7,195 nt of DNA from Actinomycetes bacterium (lineage in GTDB: Bacteria; Actinomycetota; Actinomycetes; Mycobacteriales; Micromonosporaceae), in the NCBI GenBank assembly GCA_021793335.1, contig JAJYSW010000166.1:1-7195 (forward strand), read 5' to 3'. The notes under the pieces are model-generated. The model was not told the DNA's origin. It saw nothing but the letters and a program-made list of their open reading frames with translations, and searched no databases. This document shows, piece by piece, positions 5,701 to 7,195 of the stretch (the first letter of the stretch is position 1; every line of letters begins with the position of its first letter). Both the position numbers and the translations under genes were made by a program.

Positions 5701-6740
5701 TTGGTGTGCCAGTCGTTGATGGTGTCGTCGTATTGGATGCCGGGGTCGGCGCATTCCCAGGCGGCCTCGGCCATCTTGCGGAAGACCTCGCGGGCGTCGC
5801 GGCGAACGAGTTCCTTGCCGTCGAGGCGGCCGGTCAGGGCGTAGTCGGTGCCGTCCTCGACGGCGCGCATGAACTCCTCGGAGACGCGCACGGAGTTGTT
5901 GGCGTTCTGGTACTGCACGGAGAACATGTCCTCGCCGCCGAGGTCGACGTCGAAGCCCGCGTCGCGCAGGGCCCGGATCTTGTCCTCTTCGCGGGCCTTG
6001 GTCTCGATGAAGTCCTCGATGTCGGGGTGGTCGACGTCGAGGACGACCATTTTGGCGGCCCGGCGGGTGGCGCCGCCGGATTTGATGGTCCCGGCCGAGG
6101 CGTCGGCTCCGCGCATGAAGCTGATCGGGCCCGAGGCGTTGCCGCCGGAGGACAGCAGCTCGGCGGAGGCGCGGATCTTGGAGAGGTTGACCCCGGCCCC
6201 CGAGCCGCCCTTGAAGATCATTCCCTCCTCTTTATACCAGTCGAGGATGGATTCCATGGTGTCTTCCACGCTCAGAATAAAGCAGGCCGACACCTGTTGT
6301 GCGGCTTCGGTTCCAACGTTGAACCACACTGGAGAGTTGAAACTGAAGTATTGGTGCAGCAGGAGCCAGGTGAGCTCGTCGGCGAAGATATCGGCGTCCC
6401 CGGAGGCGGCGAAGTAGCCGTGCTTCTCGCCTGCCGCGCGGTAGGTGTCCACAACGCGATCGATGAGCTGCTTGAGGCTTCGCTCCCGCTGAGGAGTGCC
6501 CACCGCGCCGCGGAAGTATTTCGAGGTGACGATCTGGGTGGCGTTCTGGCTCCAGAATTCGGGGAATTCGACGCCGCGCTGCTCGAAGTTGATCGAGCCG
6601 TCGCGCCAGTTGGTCATGACGACGTCGCGGGACTCCCAGTCGACCTCGTCGTACGGATGGACCCCCTCCGTAGTGAACACACGTTCGATTCGCAGGCCCT
6701 TGGCGGCCTTTTTCACGGCGGTCTTGGCGTTCTTCGGCAT
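2733..6740 (-). CDS. nrdJ: Class II (B12-dependent) ribonucleotide reductase NrdJ, intein-containing precursor
   Basis: The 1335-residue precursor contains an intein (359-754) and would splice to about 939 residues. The enzyme reduces ribonucleotides to deoxyribonucleotides using adenosylcobalamin to make a thiyl radical, without needing oxygen. Visible landmarks: GLRIERVFTT near 15-24 opens the conserved N-terminal part; SACFIL contains Cys153, the first redox cysteine; NPC...SE is the finger-loop motif with thiyl-radical Cys755 and Glu757; SCNLASLNL contains the partner Cys766; APTGTIS is at 938-944. The C-terminal tail is a zinc-ribbon-like region with CxxC pairs (1309/1312, 1325/1328) ending TSGCS, typical of actinobacterial NrdJ and probably the reducing tail. 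The ATG at 6738-6740 has a purine-rich GCGAGGAG stretch very close upstream. nrdR lies 66 bp upstream on the same strand, pointing to an nrdR-nrdJ operon. Confidence 0.96.
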   Translation of the reverse strand: MPKNAKTAVKKAAKGLRIERVFTTEGVHPYDEVDWESRDVVMTNWRDGSINFEQRGVEFPEFWSQNATQIVTSKYFRGAVGTPQRERSLKQLIDRVVDTYRAAGEKHGYFAASGDADIFADELTWLLLHQYFSFNSPVWFNVGTEAAQQVSACFILSVEDTMESILDWYKEEGMIFKGGSGAGVNLSKIRASAELLSSGGNASGPISFMRGADASAGTIKSGGATRRAAKMVVLDVDHPDIEDFIETKAREEDKIRALRDAGFDVDLGGEDMFSVQYQNANNSVRVSEEFMRAVEDGTDYALTGRLDGKELVRRDAREVFRKMAEAAWECADPGIQYDDTINDWHTNPNTDRIYASNPCFPADQRVVTDKGLVKIGDLVRRSAEGETFAVFTNDVTAESDAVDRVVATDPVRYMVTGTNEIVELRFTDGSRLRCTPNHRLWTKNRGWVHADRLQPEDEVVRSNRYAPRSAASTQIPPAALAASEQAGAALRLPRKWDEERDLAHFMGRLVGDGRVTEQGIVTVYGAEAEQRELMPGHQRLLERLTGHLSEPSVQGDGARQLRVKHTGLAEFFTALGFSNGRAADKVLPEALHEADEATLVGFLQGLFDAGGGVVEQDGGTRYVSLGSESERLLLGVQETLASLGISARIHRPEHRDVNSRRTEKDGVETEHASEGPFFELRISGPSMVEFAARIGFSLPDKSVKLASMLDCETRDSTDCTVRLTGRESVGFETTYNLTEPRNHSYIVGGVVVANCSEYMSLDDSSCNLASLNLMKFLGEDGSFDVERFTKTVEFVITAMEISIAFADFPTEKIGQTTRDYRQLGIGYSNLGALLMASGHAYDSDEGRAIAAGITALMTGVSYRRSAEIAGAVGPYAGYEINAEPHQRVMRKHAEAADAVRTFGDVDGAIIEAAKSEWRNGNAIGARQGWRNAQASVLAPTGTISFMMDCDTTGIEPDLALVKHKKLVGGGSMEIVNQTVPRALASLGYGEEDTEAIVDYIAEHGHVVGAPALAEEHYSVFDCAMGERAISPMGHVHMMAAVQPFLSGAISKTVNVPESATVADFEEIYFQGWKLGLKALAVYRDNCKVGQPLSAKKKEIDAAVEEVVEKVVDEMSFHGPVRRKLPKRRPSQTTSFSVGGAEGYITSSSYPDNGIGEVFLKMSKQGSTLAGVMDALSVAISIALQYGVPLEKYVEKFTNMRFEPAGMTDDPDIRMASSVVDYVFRRLALDYLPFEERAALGIMTTAERAAEVNGEDPAKVDGESEVDLDQMRSSAPIEEAAKQRLHLESKPTRDDVLNSAQTRSADAPLCMSCGTKMRPSGSCYACEGCGATSGCS
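4479..5666 (-). other. Intein in NrdJ with degenerate LAGLIDADG endonuclease domain
   Basis: A 396-residue block (precursor residues 359-754) separates ASNP from CSEYM, which are contiguous in ordinary NrdJ proteins. It begins with Cys359 (CFPADQRVVTD, block A). Block B contains CTPNHRLW with the TxxH pair Thr435 and His438. The endonuclease part shows block C FMGRLVGDG (505-513, Asp512), block D DKVLPEAL (584-591, Lys585) and block E LQGLFDAGG (603-611), in which the second catalytic Asp is Gly610. The C-terminal splicing part has NHSYIVGGVVVAN, ending in Asn754 and followed by Cys755 as the +1 residue; the usual penultimate His is Ala753. Reading frame and base composition are continuous with the host gene. 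It should splice itself out of the protein in cis. Confidence 0.95.
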
Positions 6741-6787
6741 GTCTCCTCGCCCCTGTCTCTCATGCCCTGGTGATGTTCGTCGATATT

Positions 6788-6806
6788 CGCGCCGGTGACG
6801 GGCGCG
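6788..6806 (-). other. Hairpin in the nrdR-nrdJ intergenic gap
   Basis: Directly after the nrdR stop codon, CGCGCC and GGCGCG (6-bp arms) pair around a 7-nt loop on the minus strand. No T-tract follows. It could tune the nrdR:nrdJ message ratio or protect the nrdJ mRNA 5' end, but a stem this short can arise by chance in GC-rich DNA. The rest of the 66-bp gap shows no second promoter and no clear NrdR box. Confidence 0.35.
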
Positions 6807-7195
6807 CTAGTCGTCGCGGTTGGCGGCGTGCTGCTCGCGCAGCCGGGTGATGGCGGCCTCGAAGTCCTCCAGCGATTCGAAGCTGCGGTAGACGCTCGCA
6901 AAGCGCAGGTAGGCGACCTCGTCGAGCCGACGCAGCGGTTCGAGGATCGCGAGTCCGACCTCGTGGCTCGGCACCTCGGCGACGCCGCGCGAGCGGATCT
7001 CGTCCTCGACGGCCTGGGCCAGTTTCGCCACGTCGTCGGTGTCGACCGGCCGCCCCTGGCATGCCTTCATCACACCGGCGGCGACCTTGCCGCGATTGAA
7101 GGGCTCCCTCGCGCCGCTGCGCTTGACCACGGCGACGATCGACTCCTCGACGGTCGTGAAGCGCTTCTCGCATTGCTGGCAGACGCGGCGACGAC
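6807..7195 (-). CDS. nrdR: Transcriptional repressor NrdR (5' end outside window)
   Basis: The visible 128 residues start in the N-terminal zinc ribbon, at RRRVCQQCEKRF, which holds the second CxxC pair; the first pair and the start codon lie beyond the right edge. The segment FTTVEESIVAVVKRSG leads into an ATP-cone domain containing EPFNRGKV, ACQGRPVD, VPSHEVGLAIL and DEVAYLRFASVYRSF, which are diagnostic of NrdR. NrdR senses ATP/dATP through the ATP cone and, in the dATP-bound form, binds NrdR boxes to repress ribonucleotide reductase genes. The frame is open upstream of the GTG at 7130, so that GTG is internal. Its position just ahead of nrdJ suggests co-transcription and feedback control of the operon from a promoter outside the window. 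Confidence 0.95.
   Translation of the reverse strand, partial: RRRVCQQCEKRFTTVEESIVAVVKRSGAREPFNRGKVAAGVMKACQGRPVDTDDVAKLAQAVEDEIRSRGVAEVPSHEVGLAILEPLRRLDEVAYLRFASVYRSFESLEDFEAAITRLREQHAANRDD

Noticed and set aside
2724..6773. A plus-strand open frame of 1349 codons lying antisense to the whole of nrdJ.
   Set aside because: Its translation is Arg/Val/Gly/Asp/His-rich with no recognisable domain, while the minus strand encodes conserved NrdJ and intein motifs end to end. Long mirror frames are expected opposite strongly GC3-biased genes.
6741..6806. A cobalamin riboswitch or NrdR box directly ahead of nrdJ.
   Set aside because: The gap is only 66 bp, too short for a cobalamin riboswitch, and no pair of NrdR-box-like 16-mers was found. 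Such elements, if present, would lie upstream of nrdR outside the window.

Overview
The window is high-GC DNA with dense coding, GTG starts alongside ATG, and a complete B12-dependent ribonucleotide reductase with the C-terminal zinc-ribbon tail typical of Actinomycetota. I therefore read it as chromosomal DNA of a filamentous or related actinomycete; family or genus cannot be fixed from this sequence. There are no RNA genes, IS elements or CRISPR arrays.

Layout, left to right. (1) Positions 1-748, plus strand: the 3' part of a gene for an FHA-domain protein with a Gln/Pro/Tyr/Gly-rich repeat tract and a Pro/Ala linker before the FHA domain; its start lies outside the window. (2) A perfect 17-bp GC hairpin (761-798) separates it from a convergent minus-strand pair: a TetR-family repressor (1748-2329) followed 56 bp later by an alpha/beta hydrolase (807-1691). 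A perfect 14-bp palindrome just upstream of the repressor start is its probable operator. (3) A divergent small CsbD-like stress protein (2450-2659, plus strand), preceded by a candidate sigma-B-type promoter. (4) A second perfect 17-bp GC hairpin (2686-2724) lies between csbD and the convergent nrdJ. (5) nrdJ (2733-6740, minus strand), a class II adenosylcobalamin-dependent ribonucleotide reductase of 1335 codons, interrupted by a 396-residue intein (4479-5666). (6) nrdR (6807-7195, minus strand, 5' end outside the window), the ATP/dATP-sensing repressor of ribonucleotide reductase genes, immediately upstream of nrdJ and presumably co-transcribed with it.

The most notable object is the intein. 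It is inserted inside the NPCSE active-site loop of NrdJ, so its +1 nucleophile is the very cysteine predicted to carry the catalytic thiyl radical; the enzyme cannot work until splicing is complete. The intein still carries a LAGLIDADG homing-endonuclease domain, but the second catalytic aspartate is Gly (one-base GAC to GGC change), and the penultimate residue of the intein is Ala instead of the usual His. This looks like an intein that has lost mobility and persists as a cis-splicing element in an essential enzyme.

As a working picture, nrdR-nrdJ is the deoxynucleotide-supply unit, tetR-hydrolase is a small self-regulated ligand-responsive unit, csbD is a stress gene, and the FHA protein belongs to a phospho-signalling locus that begins upstream.
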